From: Pseudomonas botevensis
Lineage (GTDB): Bacteria > Pseudomonadota > Gammaproteobacteria > Pseudomonadales > Pseudomonadaceae
Assembly: GCF_019145475.1 (NCBI RefSeq)
Contig: NZ_JAHTKI010000005.1
Coordinates: 62,001 to 126,000, forward strand
Direction: 5' to 3'
DNA length: 64,000 bases
Each line of letters starts with the position of its first letter. Positions within the stretch are counted from its first letter, which is position 1. Below the pieces are notes generated by a model. The model saw nothing but the letters and a program-made list of their open reading frames with translations, was not told the DNA's origin and did not search any database. A program made the translations under genes and the position numbers. This document shows positions 31,584 through 41,600 of this stretch, one piece after another.

Positions 31584-33563
31584 TCATTTACCCCTGATCA
31601 ACCGGCGCAGGGCGAACCGGTTGGGATGGCAGGCTTCGGCAACGCTTCGGGGCAGGGGCAGCGGTTCGTTGTCCAGCCAGGCAGCGAGCAGTTCGCCGGA
31701 CAGCGGCGCGGTGATCAAGCCGCGCGAACCGTGGCCGCTGTTGACGTACAGCCCCTCGAACCACGGGCACGGGATGTCCGGCACTTGCCGGGCGTCCCTG
31801 CCCAGCGCGGCGTAGGCCTGGGTGAAGGCTTCGCGGTCGGCGAGGGGGCCGACGATTGGCAGGTAGTCGGGGCTGGTGCAGCGGAAGGCTGCGCGTCCCT
31901 GCAACTGTTCGGCGGGTTGTTCGCCGAGGTTCAGGCGCGCGACCAGATCGCTGGAAATCTCTTCGAGCATCGCCAGGTTGCCCAGGTGTTCGGCGGTGGT
32001 CGGGGTCAGGTCGTCGCTGTTGAAGTCGAAGCTGGCGCCGAGCGTGTGCTCACCCAAACGGGCAGGCGCCACGTAGCCTTCGGCGCAGACCACCGTTGCC
32101 AGTGCCTGGCTCTGCGCGGTTTGCGCCAGTCGGGTGATCTGCCCACGGATGCGCTTGAGGGGCAGTTCGGCGCTCTGGGCAAAGCGCTTGATCTCGGCTG
32201 CACCGGCCAGCACCACCACCGGCGCGCTGGCGAGCAGTCGGTCACCGTCGAAGGCTTGCCAGTGATCATCGACCTTACGCAATTGCAGCACGTCGTGATG
32301 TTTGAGCAATTGGACATGGTCTCGGCTGGCCTGGGCCTGACACAGCGCAGGCGGGTGCACCCAGCCACCCTCGGGGTAAAACAGACCGCCGTGCGCCAGG
32401 CCGACACCGGCGCGAGCCTGCGCCTGGGGCTGATCGAGCCATTGCAACAGATCCTCCGGGAACGCCGCCGCCAGTTGTGCCTGTCGTTCGGCTTCCTTGT
32501 GGTTGAACGCCAGTTGCAGCACGCCGCAGTCGTCCCAGTCGGTGCCACGTTGCAGGGTTTCCAGCAGACGCCGGGTGTAACCGAAACCGCTGACGATCAA
32601 CTGCGACAACGCGGTGCCGTGGGCCGAAAGTTTCAGATACAGCACGCCTTGCGGGTTGCCCGAGGCTTCTTGCGCGACGGCGTCATGGCGTTCCAGCAGG
32701 CTGACCCGCCAACCCCGCGCCGCGAGACTGGCGGCGCTGGCGCAACCGGCGAGGCCGGCACCGATCACCAGCGCATGACGCTCACCGGACACCGGGGCCG
32801 GGCGGGCGAACCAGGGTTTGTCCGGCGGCGGTGGCGCAACGCCCTCGGGCCAGCCGAGAAATTCGCCGCGCAGAATCTCCCATTTGTGGCCGATGCCCGG
32901 CGTGCGTTTCATCTTGAAGCCGGCGGCATTGAGCAAGCGCCGCACCCAACCGGTGCTGGTGAAGGTGCTGATGGTCGAACCCGGCGCCGCCAGTCGCGCC
33001 AGTTCGGCGAACAGTTCGGCGGTCCACATCTCGGGGTTTTTCGCCGGGGCGAAACCGTCGAGAAACCAGGCGTCGATCTGCGCATCCAGTTGCGGCAATT
33101 GCTCCAGCGCATCGCCGATCAACAGCGTCAGCGTCACCCGGCCATGGTCCAGCACGATGCGCTGGAAACCCTGATGAATCGCCACGTAATGCTTGAGCAA
33201 CTGATCGGCCTGAGCCTTGAGTGACGGCCACAGGGCCAGCGCCCGTTGCAGGTCGGCAGGGCTCAGCGGGTACTTTTCGACGCTGACGAAATGCAGCCGC
33301 GCGCCGGCCGGGGCGTGTTGTTCGAACAACTGCCAGGCGCAGAGAAAATTCAACCCGGTGCCGAAGCCGGTTTCGCCGATCACCAGACGCCCGTGGGCCG
33401 GCAGCGCGGCAAAACGTTCGGCCAGGCGATTCTGTTCGAGGAACACGTAACGGGTTTCATCCAGGCCCGACTGATCGGAAAAATACACATCGTCGAACAC
33501 TCGCGAACGCGGGCGTCCCAGGTCATCCCAGTCGAGTTGGGCGTGGGGCAGTACAGGTTTCAT
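31584..33563 (-). CDS. mnmC: Bifunctional tRNA 5-methylaminomethyl-2-thiouridine biosynthesis protein
   Basis: 659 residues with the two MnmC activities. The N-terminal SAM-dependent methyltransferase (about 1-250, GETGFGTGLNFLCAW and the DUF752-type DAWFLDGFAPAKNPEMW) adds the final methyl. The C-terminal FAD oxidoreductase (about 265-650, VIGAGLAGCASAASLAARGW) removes the carboxymethyl group from cmnm5s2U34. The end NSGHGSRGLITAPLSGELLA is typical. It converges on the NEL-protein gene with no base between the two stop codons. Confidence 0.96.
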   Translation of the reverse strand: MKPVLPHAQLDWDDLGRPRSRVFDDVYFSDQSGLDETRYVFLEQNRLAERFAALPAHGRLVIGETGFGTGLNFLCAWQLFEQHAPAGARLHFVSVEKYPLSPADLQRALALWPSLKAQADQLLKHYVAIHQGFQRIVLDHGRVTLTLLIGDALEQLPQLDAQIDAWFLDGFAPAKNPEMWTAELFAELARLAAPGSTISTFTSTGWVRRLLNAAGFKMKRTPGIGHKWEILRGEFLGWPEGVAPPPPDKPWFARPAPVSGERHALVIGAGLAGCASAASLAARGWRVSLLERHDAVAQEASGNPQGVLYLKLSAHGTALSQLIVSGFGYTRRLLETLQRGTDWDDCGVLQLAFNHKEAERQAQLAAAFPEDLLQWLDQPQAQARAGVGLAHGGLFYPEGGWVHPPALCQAQASRDHVQLLKHHDVLQLRKVDDHWQAFDGDRLLASAPVVVLAGAAEIKRFAQSAELPLKRIRGQITRLAQTAQSQALATVVCAEGYVAPARLGEHTLGASFDFNSDDLTPTTAEHLGNLAMLEEISSDLVARLNLGEQPAEQLQGRAAFRCTSPDYLPIVGPLADREAFTQAYAALGRDARQVPDIPCPWFEGLYVNSGHGSRGLITAPLSGELLAAWLDNEPLPLPRSVAEACHPNRFALRRLIRGK

Positions 33564-33735
33564 GGCAGGCTCGGCAACGACAAGGCGGCCATTCTAGCCG
33601 ATAGCGCGGGCGCTGCTTGATCCATGGCAAGCCTTGCATTCGCCGGGTCGAAGACAATCCGCAACCCGCGGGAATTTCTCTGCCGCGCCTGTGCCCAATC
33701 CGCTAGTCTTGCTGAATTCTGGAAGGAGCCGTCCC

Positions 33736-35250
33736 ATGTTCGAATCCGCTGAAATCGGTCACGCCATCGACAAAGAAACCTATGATGCGGCGGTGCCCGC
33801 ATTACGCGAAGCGTTGCTCGAGGCGCAGTTCGAGTTGCAGCAGCAGAAGCGTTTCCCGGTGATCATTCTGATCAACGGCATCGAAGGCGCCGGCAAGGGC
33901 GAGACGGTAAAACTGCTCAACGAATGGATGGACCCCCGACTGATCGAAGTGCGCACCTTCGATCAGCAGAGCGACGAAGAACTCGCGCGGCCACCGGCCT
34001 GGCGTTACTGGCGGATGCTTCCGGCCAAGGGGCGAATGGGCATTTTCTTCGGCAACTGGTACAGCCAGATGCTTCAGGGGCGGGTGCATGGGTTGTTCAA
34101 GGACCCGCGTCTGGATCAGTCGATCGCGGGCGCCGAGCGTCTGGAAAAGATGCTGTGCGATGAAGGCGCATTGATCTTCAAGTTCTGGTTTCACCTGTCC
34201 AAGAAGCAGATGAAGGCGCGGCTCAAGGCCCTTGCCGATGATCCGCTGCACAGCTGGCGCATCAGCCCGCTGGACTGGCAACAGTCGGAAACCTACGACA
34301 AGTTCGTCAAGTACGGCGAGCGCGTGCTGCGCCGCACCAGCCGCGATTACGCGCCGTGGCATGTCATCGAAGGCGTGGACGCGCATTACCGCAGCCTGGC
34401 GGTCGGCAAGATTCTGCTTGAGGGGCTGCAAAACGCCTTGAAGCGCCCGGACGTGCATCCGCACGATGTCAGCGCCGCGCCGTTGGGCACCTCGGTCGAT
34501 CAATTGAACCTGCTCGACAGCCTCAACCTGACCCTGAGTCTGGATAAAAGCGACTACGAAGAACAACTGATCACCGAGCAGGCGCGGCTGTCCGGGCTGA
34601 TGCGTGACAAACGCATGCGCCGCCATGCGCTGGTGGCGGTGTTCGAAGGCAATGATGCGGCGGGCAAGGGCGGAGCGATCCGGCGGGTGGCGGCGGCGCT
34701 CGATCCGCGCCAGTACAGCATTGTGCCGATTGCCGCGCCGACCGAAGAAGAGCGTGCGCAGCCGTATCTGTGGCGGTTCTGGCGGCACATTCCGGCCCGG
34801 GGCAAGTTCACCGTGTTTGACCGATCTTGGTATGGCCGGGTGCTGGTGGAGCGTATCGAGGGCTTTTGCAGCACCGCCGACTGGATGCGCGCCTACGGCG
34901 AAATCAACGACTTCGAGGAGCAGATCGACGATGCCGGGGTGATCGTCGTCAAGTTCTGGCTGGCGATCGACAAGGACACGCAAATGGAACGGTTCCAGGC
35001 GCGCGAGGAGATCCCGTTCAAACGCTTCAAGATCACCGAAGACGACTGGCGCAACCGCGACAAGTGGGACGACTACCGCGCGGCGGTGGGCGATATGGTC
35101 GACCGCACCAGTACCGAGATTTCGCCGTGGACCCTGGTCGAGGCCAACGACAAGCGCTGGGCGCGGGTCAAGGTGCTGCGCACGATCAACCGGGCGCTGG
35201 AGGAGGCGTTCGAGAAGTCCGACCGCAAAGCGAAGAAACATAAGGACTGA
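33736..35250 (+). CDS. pap: Polyphosphate:AMP phosphotransferase (tandem PPK2)
   Basis: Transfers phosphate from polyphosphate to AMP, giving ADP. From the ATG at 33736 (GGAAGGAGCC upstream) it is 504 residues with two PPK2 domains in tandem. Each has a Walker A loop: NGIEGAGKGETVK (about 38-50) and EGNDAAGKGGAIRR (about 303-316). The second domain also has the FDRSWYGRVLVERIEGF lid region. In the first domain the matching segment is GIFFGNWYSQML, lacking the Asp-Arg, as expected for the less active half. Two-domain class II PPK2 enzymes have this architecture. Confidence 0.93.
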   Translation: MFESAEIGHAIDKETYDAAVPALREALLEAQFELQQQKRFPVIILINGIEGAGKGETVKLLNEWMDPRLIEVRTFDQQSDEELARPPAWRYWRMLPAKGRMGIFFGNWYSQMLQGRVHGLFKDPRLDQSIAGAERLEKMLCDEGALIFKFWFHLSKKQMKARLKALADDPLHSWRISPLDWQQSETYDKFVKYGERVLRRTSRDYAPWHVIEGVDAHYRSLAVGKILLEGLQNALKRPDVHPHDVSAAPLGTSVDQLNLLDSLNLTLSLDKSDYEEQLITEQARLSGLMRDKRMRRHALVAVFEGNDAAGKGGAIRRVAAALDPRQYSIVPIAAPTEEERAQPYLWRFWRHIPARGKFTVFDRSWYGRVLVERIEGFCSTADWMRAYGEINDFEEQIDDAGVIVVKFWLAIDKDTQMERFQAREEIPFKRFKITEDDWRNRDKWDDYRAAVGDMVDRTSTEISPWTLVEANDKRWARVKVLRTINRALEEAFEKSDRKAKKHKD

Positions 35251-35352
35251 GCCGATGGACACGCATACGCGGGGTGAATGATTGTCGCGGTCGGCAATCG
35301 GGTGGACTTATGCTCGGTCCACTCTCAACCGACTACAACAATGAGGTATGCC

Positions 35353-36537
35353 ATGCGTGAAGTGGTGATCGTCGACAGCGTGCGGACCGGCCTGGCCAAG
35401 TCCTTTCGCGGCAAGTTCAACCAGACCCGTCCCGATGACATGGCGGCTCATTGTGTCAACGCGCTGCTGACGCGCAACGACGTCGACCCGGCCAGCGTCG
35501 AGGATTGCATCGTCGGCGCCGGCTCCAACGAAGGCGCCCAGGGCTACAACATCGGGCGTAACGTGGCGGTGCTGTCGCGTTTGGGCACCGGCACCGCCGG
35601 CATGACCCTTAACCGTTTCTGCTCTTCGGGCTTGCAGGCGATTGCGATTGCCGCCAACCAGATCGCGTCGGGTTGCAGCGATATCATCGTTGCCGGCGGT
35701 GTCGAGTCGATCAGCCTGACCCTCAAGAGCGTCAACACCGATCACCTGATCAACCCGTTGCTCAAACAGCAGGTGCCGGGCATTTACCACACGATGGGCC
35801 AGACCGCCGAAGTGGTGGCGCGCCGTTACGGGGTCACTCGTGAGGCGCAGGATCGTTATTCCCTGCAAAGCCAGTTGCGTACCGCACACGCGCAGGCGGC
35901 CGGTCTGTTCGACGATGAAATCGTGCCGATGGCCGTAAAATACCGGGTTGAAGACAAGAACAGCGGCGAAGTGCAGATCCTCGACGGTATCGTCGAGCAC
36001 GATGATTGCAACCGCCCGGACACCACTTACGAAAGCCTTGCCGGGTTGAAACCGGTGTTTGCCGAGGACGGTTCGGTGACCGCCGGCAACTCCTCGCAGT
36101 TGTCCGACGGTGCCTCGATGACCCTGGTGATGAGCCTGGAAAAAGCCCTGCAACTGGGGCTCAAGCCGAAAGCGTTTTTTCGTGGTTTTACCGTGGCCGG
36201 TTGCGAGCCGGACGAAATGGGCATCGGCCCGGTGTTCTCGGTGCCGAAACTGCTCAAGGCCAAGGGGCTGCAAGTGGCGGACATTGATCTGTGGGAACTG
36301 AACGAAGCGTTCGCCTCGCAGTGCCTGTACAGCCGCGACCGGCTGGAAATCGACAATGAGAAGTACAACGTCAATGGCGGCTCGATTTCCATCGGCCACC
36401 CGTTTGGCATGACCGGTTCACGTCAGGTCGGGCATCTGGTGCGCGAGCTGCAGCGACGCAGTCTGCGTTACGGGATCGTGACCATGTGCGTGGGCGGCGG
36501 GATGGGAGCCAGCGGGTTGTTCGAGGCAGTGCGCTGA
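35353..36537 (+). CDS. Acetyl-CoA acetyltransferase / 3-ketoacyl-CoA thiolase
   Basis: 394 residues of the thiolase family. The acyl-accepting Cys is in NRFCSSGLQAI (about residue 90). The C-terminal active-site groups are GGSISIGHPFGMTGSRQ (His) and MCVGGGMGASGL (Cys). An NEAFASQ motif is near 318. Chain-length preference cannot be read off. Another in-frame ATG lies 12 bases upstream (MRYAMREVV); the MREVVIVDSVRTG start is typical of the family. It is monocistronic here, with no fadB partner adjacent. Confidence 0.9.
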   Translation: MREVVIVDSVRTGLAKSFRGKFNQTRPDDMAAHCVNALLTRNDVDPASVEDCIVGAGSNEGAQGYNIGRNVAVLSRLGTGTAGMTLNRFCSSGLQAIAIAANQIASGCSDIIVAGGVESISLTLKSVNTDHLINPLLKQQVPGIYHTMGQTAEVVARRYGVTREAQDRYSLQSQLRTAHAQAAGLFDDEIVPMAVKYRVEDKNSGEVQILDGIVEHDDCNRPDTTYESLAGLKPVFAEDGSVTAGNSSQLSDGASMTLVMSLEKALQLGLKPKAFFRGFTVAGCEPDEMGIGPVFSVPKLLKAKGLQVADIDLWELNEAFASQCLYSRDRLEIDNEKYNVNGGSISIGHPFGMTGSRQVGHLVRELQRRSLRYGIVTMCVGGGMGASGLFEAVR

Positions 36538-36566
36538 GGGCAGAGGCATTGGCGGCCTGTTCCGGT

Positions 36567-36620
36567 CTCTTCACAGACAAGCCGGCTCCCACAGGAGCAG
36601 GCGGGCTTGTCTGTGAAGAG
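36567..36620. repeat. REP palindrome with 17-bp perfect arms
   Basis: CTCTTCACAGACAAGCC (36567-36583) and GGCTTGTCTGTGAAGAG (36604-36620) are exact reverse complements. The loop contains a second small stem (GCTCC/GGAGC). It sits between the convergent thiolase and DUF6316 genes. Confidence 0.88.
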
Positions 36621-36630
36621 GGCGCTGGAT

Positions 36631-36825
36631 CTATCGGCTGGAATCCAGCATCTGCATCCGCGCTATATAAGCGCGGATTTCTTTTTCCGCGCTTTCAAGG
36701 TTGTCGAACGGCCCTTCGAGGGTGTTCTCCCGCGTGCTGAAAAACAGTTCGCCATTGACCCGGCACACCCGGTCGCTGCGAAAGTGCGTGGCGGGGGCGG
36801 TGTCCTGGGCGCGCATGCCTAACAT
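36631..36825 (-). CDS. DUF6316-like small protein
   Basis: 64 residues from the start MLGMRAQDTAPATHFRSDR, preceded by AGGAAGACCGATC. The frame continues upstream to 36903, but the ribosome site supports this start. The core VNGELFFSTRENTLEGPFDN followed by a helical end (AEKEIRAYIARM) matches a small family common in Pseudomonas (I recall it as DUF6316) of unknown function. There are no hydrophobic segments, so it is probably cytosolic. Confidence 0.72.
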   Translation of the reverse strand: MLGMRAQDTAPATHFRSDRVCRVNGELFFSTRENTLEGPFDNLESAEKEIRAYIARMQMLDSSR

Positions 36826-37038
36826 GATCGGTCTTCCTGGTGAGTGAGGGTCCGGGTCGGATCCAATGAGCTTATGCCCGAAGCACTTGGCTCGCTCGTT
36901 CAACCGATCAACGGCAATCCGTCAATTTTTCGTTGCGACCTGCACAGTTTCATTTGCGGCCGCAGCGCAACTGTCCCTGTGTCGCGCCGATGGCTACGCC
37001 TAGAATGACCACTCTCGTCGGCAGTTTTCGGGGTTCTC

Positions 37039-37998
37039 ATGCACATTTCGTCGGGTCGCTGGGTGTACGGCATGTTCCTGGCCTTGTTGACCGCGTTTCT
37101 CTGGGGAATCCTGCCGATCAAGCTCAAACAGGTGCTGCTGGTGATGGACCCGATCACCGTGACCTGGTTTCGCCTGACGGTGTCCGGCGGTTGCCTGTTC
37201 ATTTATCTGGCGGCCACCCGCCGTCTGCCGAGCCGCAAGCAGTTGGGTCCCAAGGGCGGCTGGCTGGTGCTGATGGCGGTGCTCGGGCTGGTCGGCAACT
37301 ACGTGTTGTATCTGATGGGGCTTAACCTGCTCAGCCCCGGCACCGCGCAACTGGTGGTGCAGATGGGGCCGATCATGTTGTTGATCGCCAGTCTGTTCGT
37401 GTTCAAGGAGCGTTTCAGCATCGGCCAGGGCATTGGCCTGGCGGTACTGTTGATTGGCTTCGCGCTGTTTTTCAACCAGCGCCTGGCGGAACTGCTGACC
37501 TCGCTGTCGGATTACACCGCCGGGGTGTTGCTGGTGTTGCTCGCGTCGACGGTCTGGACGTTCTATGCGCTGGGGCAGAAGCAATTGCTGACGGTCTGGA
37601 ATTCGTTGCAGGTGATGATGGTGATCTACCTGTTCTGCGCCTTGCTGCTGACGCCGTGGGTGCATCCGCTCGAAGCGCTGGAACTGAACCCGTTGCAGGG
37701 CTGGTTGTTGCTGGCGTGCTGCATGAACACCCTGATTGCCTACGGCGCGTTTGCCGAGGCACTGGCCCATTGGGAAGCGTCGCGAGTCAGCGCCACGCTG
37801 GCGATCACGCCGCTGGTGACGTTCGGCGCTGTCGCGGTGGCCGCCTGGACGTGGCCGGAATACGTGCATGCCGAGCAGATCAATGCGCTGGGCTATGGCG
37901 GGGCGGTGCTGGTGGTGCTGGGGTCGGCGCTGGTGGCGTTGGGGCCTTCGCTGATCGCCGGGCTCAAGGCGCGGCGGGCGCGGGCGGTGCCTGGCTGA
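37039..37998 (+). CDS. EamA/DMT-family exporter (RarD-like)
   Basis: 319 residues with ten predicted membrane helices in two EamA repeats (about 10-145 and 155-300). The N-terminus YGMFLALLTAFLWGILPIKL and the repeat start AGVLLVLLASTVWTFYALGQ are typical of drug/metabolite transporters. The substrate is unknown. It stands alone. A long REP palindrome follows its stop and may end transcription. Confidence 0.87.
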   Translation: MHISSGRWVYGMFLALLTAFLWGILPIKLKQVLLVMDPITVTWFRLTVSGGCLFIYLAATRRLPSRKQLGPKGGWLVLMAVLGLVGNYVLYLMGLNLLSPGTAQLVVQMGPIMLLIASLFVFKERFSIGQGIGLAVLLIGFALFFNQRLAELLTSLSDYTAGVLLVLLASTVWTFYALGQKQLLTVWNSLQVMMVIYLFCALLLTPWVHPLEALELNPLQGWLLLACCMNTLIAYGAFAEALAHWEASRVSATLAITPLVTFGAVAVAAWTWPEYVHAEQINALGYGGAVLVVLGSALVALGPSLIAGLKARRARAVPG

Positions 37999-38012
37999 GG
38001 ATCTTGATGGTG

Positions 38013-38070
38013 CCCTTCGCGGGCAAGCCCGCTCTCACATCTTTGTGGGAGCGGGCTTGCCCGCGAAGGG
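38013..38070. repeat. REP/BIME palindrome with 27-bp arms
   Basis: Arms at 38013-38039 and 38044-38070 match at 26 of 27 positions around a 4-base loop. The core is GGGAGCGGGCTTGCCCGCGA. It sits between the convergent EamA and fumC genes and could end transcripts from both sides. Confidence 0.93.
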
Positions 38071-38092
38071 TGACGGTCAGGCGCTACAACAC

Positions 38093-39487
38093 TCAGCCCT
38101 TGGCCCCGGGCTCGATCATGTTCTCCGGCCGCACCCAGGCATCGAACTCTTCATTGGTCAGATAACCCAGCGCCAGTGCGGATTCGCGCAGGGTCAGCCC
38201 TTCGCTGTAGGCCTTCTTGGCGATTTCCGCCGATTTGTCGTAGCCGATGTGCGGGTTCAGCGCCGTCACCAGCATCAGGCCACGTTCCAGATGTTGCGCC
38301 ATGACTTCGGCATCCGGCTCCAGCCCGGCGATGCAGTGCTGGTGGAAGTTGCTGCAACCGTCACCCAACAGGCGGATCGACTGCAGCAGGTTGTGGATGA
38401 GCACCGGTTTGAACACGTTCAACTGCAAGTGGCCCTGGCTTGCGGCGAAACCGATGGTCACGTCGTTGCCCAGCACCTGACACGCCAGCATCGATAGCGC
38501 TTCGCACTGGGTCGGGTTGACCTTGCCGGGCATGATCGAACTGCCCGGCTCGTTGGCCGGCAGCCGCACTTCGGCGAACCCGGCTCGTGGGCCGGAGCCG
38601 AGCAGACGCAGGTCGTTGGCGATTTTCATCAGCGCCACGGCGAGGGTTTTCAGGGCGCCGGAAAGGGTGGTCAGCGGTTCATGCCCGGAGAGCGCGGCGA
38701 ATTTGTTCGGTGCGGTGACGAAGGGCAGGCCGGACAGCGCCGCCAGCTCGGCCGCAATCGCCTCGCCAAAACCATGGGGCGAATTCAGCCCGGTGCCGAC
38801 GGCGGTGCCGCCCTGGGCCAGTTCGCACACGGCCGGCAGCGCGGCGCGGATCGCCCGCTCGGCGTAATCCAGTTGAGCGATGAAGCCGGAGACTTCCTGG
38901 CCGAAGGTGATCGGCGTGGCGTCCATCATGTGGGTGCGCCCGGTCTTCACCAGTTTCATGTGCCGCGCCGACAGCTCGGCGAGGCCTCCGGACAGCTCGG
39001 CGATCGCCGGCAGCAACTGGTTTTGCACCGCCTGCGCGGTGGCGATGCTCATGGCGGTGGGGAAGCAGTCGTTGGAACTCTGGGAGCGGTTGACGTGATC
39101 GTTGGGGTGCACCGGCGACTTGCCGCCACGGGCCTTGCCGGACAGTTCGTTGGCGCGACCGGCGATCACTTCGTTGACGTTCATGTTGCTCTGGGTGCCG
39201 CTGCCGGTCTGCCATACCACCAGCGGAAACTGGTCGTCGTGCTGGCCGTCGAGCACTTCGTCGGCGGCCTGTTCGATCAGGCGGGCGATGTCGGCCGGCA
39301 GATCGCCGTTGCGGTCATTGACCCGGGCGGCGGCTTTCTTGATCAGCGCCAGGGCATGCAGCACCGGCAACGGCATGCGCTCCTGGCCGATGGCGAAATT
39401 GATCAGCGAGCGTTGCGTCTGAGCGCCCCAGTAAGCTTCGTCCGGGACGTCGATTTCGCCCAGGCTGTCGGATTCTTTACGGCTCAT
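38093..39487 (-). CDS. fumC: Class II fumarate hydratase
   Basis: Interconverts fumarate and malate in the TCA cycle by the iron-free, oxidant-tolerant enzyme. 464 residues from [10 protein letters not shown]; a second Met one codon upstream is equally placed. The superfamily signature [13 protein letters not shown] is visible (about 318-330), as are [20 protein letters not shown] (about 100-119) and [14 protein letters not shown]. In P. aeruginosa the orthologue is iron-regulated next to sodM, but no sod gene is adjacent here. I see no clear Fur box. Confidence 0.96.
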   Translation of the reverse strand: MSRKESDSLGEIDVPDEAYWGAQTQRSLINFAIGQERMPLPVLHALALIKKAAARVNDRNGDLPADIARLIEQAADEVLDGQHDDQFPLVVWQTGSGTQSNMNVNEVIAGRANELSGKARGGKSPVHPNDHVNRSQSSNDCFPTAMSIATAQAVQNQLLPAIAELSGGLAELSARHMKLVKTGRTHMMDATPITFGQEVSGFIAQLDYAERAIRAALPAVCELAQGGTAVGTGLNSPHGFGEAIAAELAALSGLPFVTAPNKFAALSGHEPLTTLSGALKTLAVALMKIANDLRLLGSGPRAGFAEVRLPANEPGSSIMPGKVNPTQCEALSMLACQVLGNDVTIGFAASQGHLQLNVFKPVLIHNLLQSIRLLGDGCSNFHQHCIAGLEPDAEVMAQHLERGLMLVTALNPHIGYDKSAEIAKKAYSEGLTLRESALALGYLTNEEFDAWVRPENMIEPGAKG

Positions 39488-39679
39488 CATGCACACTCCT
39501 GTTGGTCTGTTCGCGCAGTTTAGGCCGGGTCCGGCCCAGGTGGTTCCATCGAGCTGATTGTTGACCTGCCAGCCCCGGCAATCAAGCGCGGCAAGGCCCG
39601 GGGGTTGAGCCGCAGCGTTTTTTAGGCGCAGAATGGTCGCCCTTGGGGTTCGACCTCGCCTAGCTGAAAAGGAAACTCG

Positions 39680-40198
39680 ATGACTCGTCTTCGTGCCATC
39701 TGTACCGCGGTTGCCCTGGTTTGCGCCAGCGGCCAGGTGCTTGCCGATACCGCCAGCCACAATGCCAGTGCCGAATCTTTTCTGACCCTGGCGCACGCTG
39801 ACAAACTGGGCACTCCGGTGTACATGCAAGTGCAGCAGATGTTCGCCCAGCGCTTTGAACAGACCAAAGCCCCGGAGTCCAAGAAAGCCGTTCTGGAAAC
39901 CTACCAGGCCAAGGCCAATGCCGCCCTGGATCAAGCCATCGGCTGGAACAAGCTCAAGCCTGACATGGTCAAGCTCTACACCAGCAACTTCAGCGAACAG
40001 GAGCTCAAGGATCTGGTGGCGTTCTACCAGTCGCCGCTGGGCAAGAAAGTCCTGGAAAAAATGCCGCAGCTGACCCAGCAATCGGCCCAGATGACCCAGG
40101 CCAAGCTGGAAAGCGCGGTGCCGGTCGTCAACAAGCTGCTGGACGACATGACCAACGAGCTGTCGCCTAAAGGCGCTGCCCCGGCCAAGAAGAAGTAA
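39680..40198 (+). CDS. DUF2059 secreted protein
   Basis: 172 residues. A signal peptide ([20 protein letters not shown], cut near residue 23) precedes a helical DUF2059 domain with the typical [20 protein letters not shown] segment (about 98-117) and [11 protein letters not shown]. The family is periplasmic and of unknown function. The C-terminus is Lys-rich. The bolA-like gene follows 12 bases later on the same strand. Confidence 0.88.
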   Translation: MTRLRAICTAVALVCASGQVLADTASHNASAESFLTLAHADKLGTPVYMQVQQMFAQRFEQTKAPESKKAVLETYQAKANAALDQAIGWNKLKPDMVKLYTSNFSEQELKDLVAFYQSPLGKKVLEKMPQLTQQSAQMTQAKLESAVPVVNKLLDDMTNELSPKGAAPAKKK

Positions 40199-40210
40199 GC
40201 GGAGTTCTTG

Positions 40211-40510
40211 ATGACCATGCAACAACGCATCGAATCGACGCTGGCCCTGCTGCAGCCCGAGCATCTGCAAGTGCTGGATGAAAGCCACATGCACAGTCGC
40301 GGGTTGCAGACCCACTTCAAGGCTGTGGTGGTCAGCGCGCAGTTCGAAGGGCTGAACCGGGTCAAGCGCCACCAGAAAGTCTACGGCACGCTCGGCGAGC
40401 TGATGGGCGAGTTCCATGCGTTGGCGCTGCACACCTACACCCCGCAGGAATGGGCAGAAGTGGGCGCCGCTCCGGCATCGCCGACCTGTGCCGGGGGTAG
40501 CAAGCACTGA
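40211..40510 (+). CDS. BolA-family protein
   Basis: 99 residues. The BolA core is clear: [20 protein letters not shown] and [15 protein letters not shown], followed by [21 protein letters not shown]. BolA proteins work with monothiol glutaredoxins in iron-sulfur handling and can act as regulators. The His in the middle (RHQKVY) is retained. The ATG at 40211 is used; GGAG lies 9 bases before it. A terminator follows. Confidence 0.92.
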   Translation: MTMQQRIESTLALLQPEHLQVLDESHMHSRGLQTHFKAVVVSAQFEGLNRVKRHQKVYGTLGELMGEFHALALHTYTPQEWAEVGAAPASPTCAGGSKH

Positions 40511-40580
40511 GTTGTCGTGACGAGGGCCTGTGCTGATAGATCGCAGTCCTAATCCCACAGTGTTTTTGCTAGAATCCGCA

Positions 40581-40608
40581 ACGCGCCGCTTAGCCGGCGC
40601 GTTTTTTT
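40581..40608 (+). terminator. Rho-independent terminator after bolA
   Basis: ACGCGCCG and CGGCGCGT are perfect 8-bp arms around CTTAGC, followed by a run of T. Confidence 0.92.
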
Positions 40609-40656
40609 TCGCATCCGGTTCACCCTTTGCGAGGGTAGCCACCTGGAGAAATACCC

Positions 40657-41598
40657 ATGACACAAGCGATTGTCGTGGCGGCACTGTATAAGTTCGTCAC
40701 CCTCGAAGATTACGTAGACCTGCGCGAGCCGCTGTTGCAGGCGATGGTCGCCAATGGCGTCAAAGGCACCTTGCTGATCGCCGAAGAAGGCATCAACGGC
40801 ACGGTTTCCGGCAGCCGCGAAGGCATCGACGGGCTGTTGGTCTGGTTGCGTAACGATCCCCGCCTGGTCGACATCGACCACAAGGAATCGTACTGCGACG
40901 AGCAGCCGTTCTACCGCACCAAGGTCAAGCTCAAGAAAGAGATCGTGACCCTGGGCGTCGAAGGCGTCGACCCGAACAAGAAGGTCGGCACCTACGTCGA
41001 GCCGCAGGACTGGAACGCGCTGATCAGCGACCCGGAAGTCCTGCTGATCGATACCCGCAACGACTACGAAGTGTCGATCGGCACCTTCGAAGGCGCGATC
41101 GATCCGAAAACCACCAGTTTTCGTGAATTTCCCGACTACATCAAAGCCCACTTCGACCCGGCCGTGCACAAGAAGGTCGCGATGTTCTGCACCGGCGGCA
41201 TCCGCTGCGAGAAGGCATCCAGCTACATGCTGGGCGAAGGCTTCGAAGAGGTGTATCACCTCAAGGGCGGGATCCTGAAGTACCTCGAAGAGGTGCCGCA
41301 GGAAGAAACCAAATGGCAGGGCGACTGCTTTGTGTTCGACAACCGCGTGACCGTGCGCCACGACCTCAGCGAAGGCGACTACGATCAATGTCATGCCTGC
41401 CGGACTCCGGTGAGTGTCGAAGATCGTGCCTCCGAGCATTATGTGGCCGGCATCAGTTGCCCGCATTGCTGGGATACGCTGAGCGAGAAGACCCGCCGCA
41501 GCGCCGTCGACCGGCAGAAACAGATCGAACTGGCCAAGGCCCGTAACCAGCCGCACCCGATCGGCTACAACTATAAGCAAGCATCCACCGAGGCTTAA
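40657..41598 (+). CDS. trhO: tRNA uridine(34) hydroxylase (rhodanese family)
   Basis: 313 residues of the YceA/TrhO family, which makes 5-hydroxyuridine at tRNA position 34 with oxygen. An N-terminal acylphosphatase-like part (about 1-100, [20 protein letters not shown]) is followed by a rhodanese domain (about 120-220). The active-site loop is [13 protein letters not shown], with the catalytic Cys. A C-terminal region has four cysteines (CHACRTP and CPHCW), possibly a metal site. The stop and the next gene's ATG are 2 bases apart. Confidence 0.94.
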   Translation: MTQAIVVAALYKFVTLEDYVDLREPLLQAMVANGVKGTLLIAEEGINGTVSGSREGIDGLLVWLRNDPRLVDIDHKESYCDEQPFYRTKVKLKKEIVTLGVEGVDPNKKVGTYVEPQDWNALISDPEVLLIDTRNDYEVSIGTFEGAIDPKTTSFREFPDYIKAHFDPAVHKKVAMFCTGGIRCEKASSYMLGEGFEEVYHLKGGILKYLEEVPQEETKWQGDCFVFDNRVTVRHDLSEGDYDQCHACRTPVSVEDRASEHYVAGISCPHCWDTLSEKTRRSAVDRQKQIELAKARNQPHPIGYNYKQASTEA

Positions 41599-41600
41599 TC

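Noticed and set aside
36567..38070. CRISPR array
   Set aside because: The palindromic repeats are REP units, single or paired, without regular spacing or a series of equal spacers.
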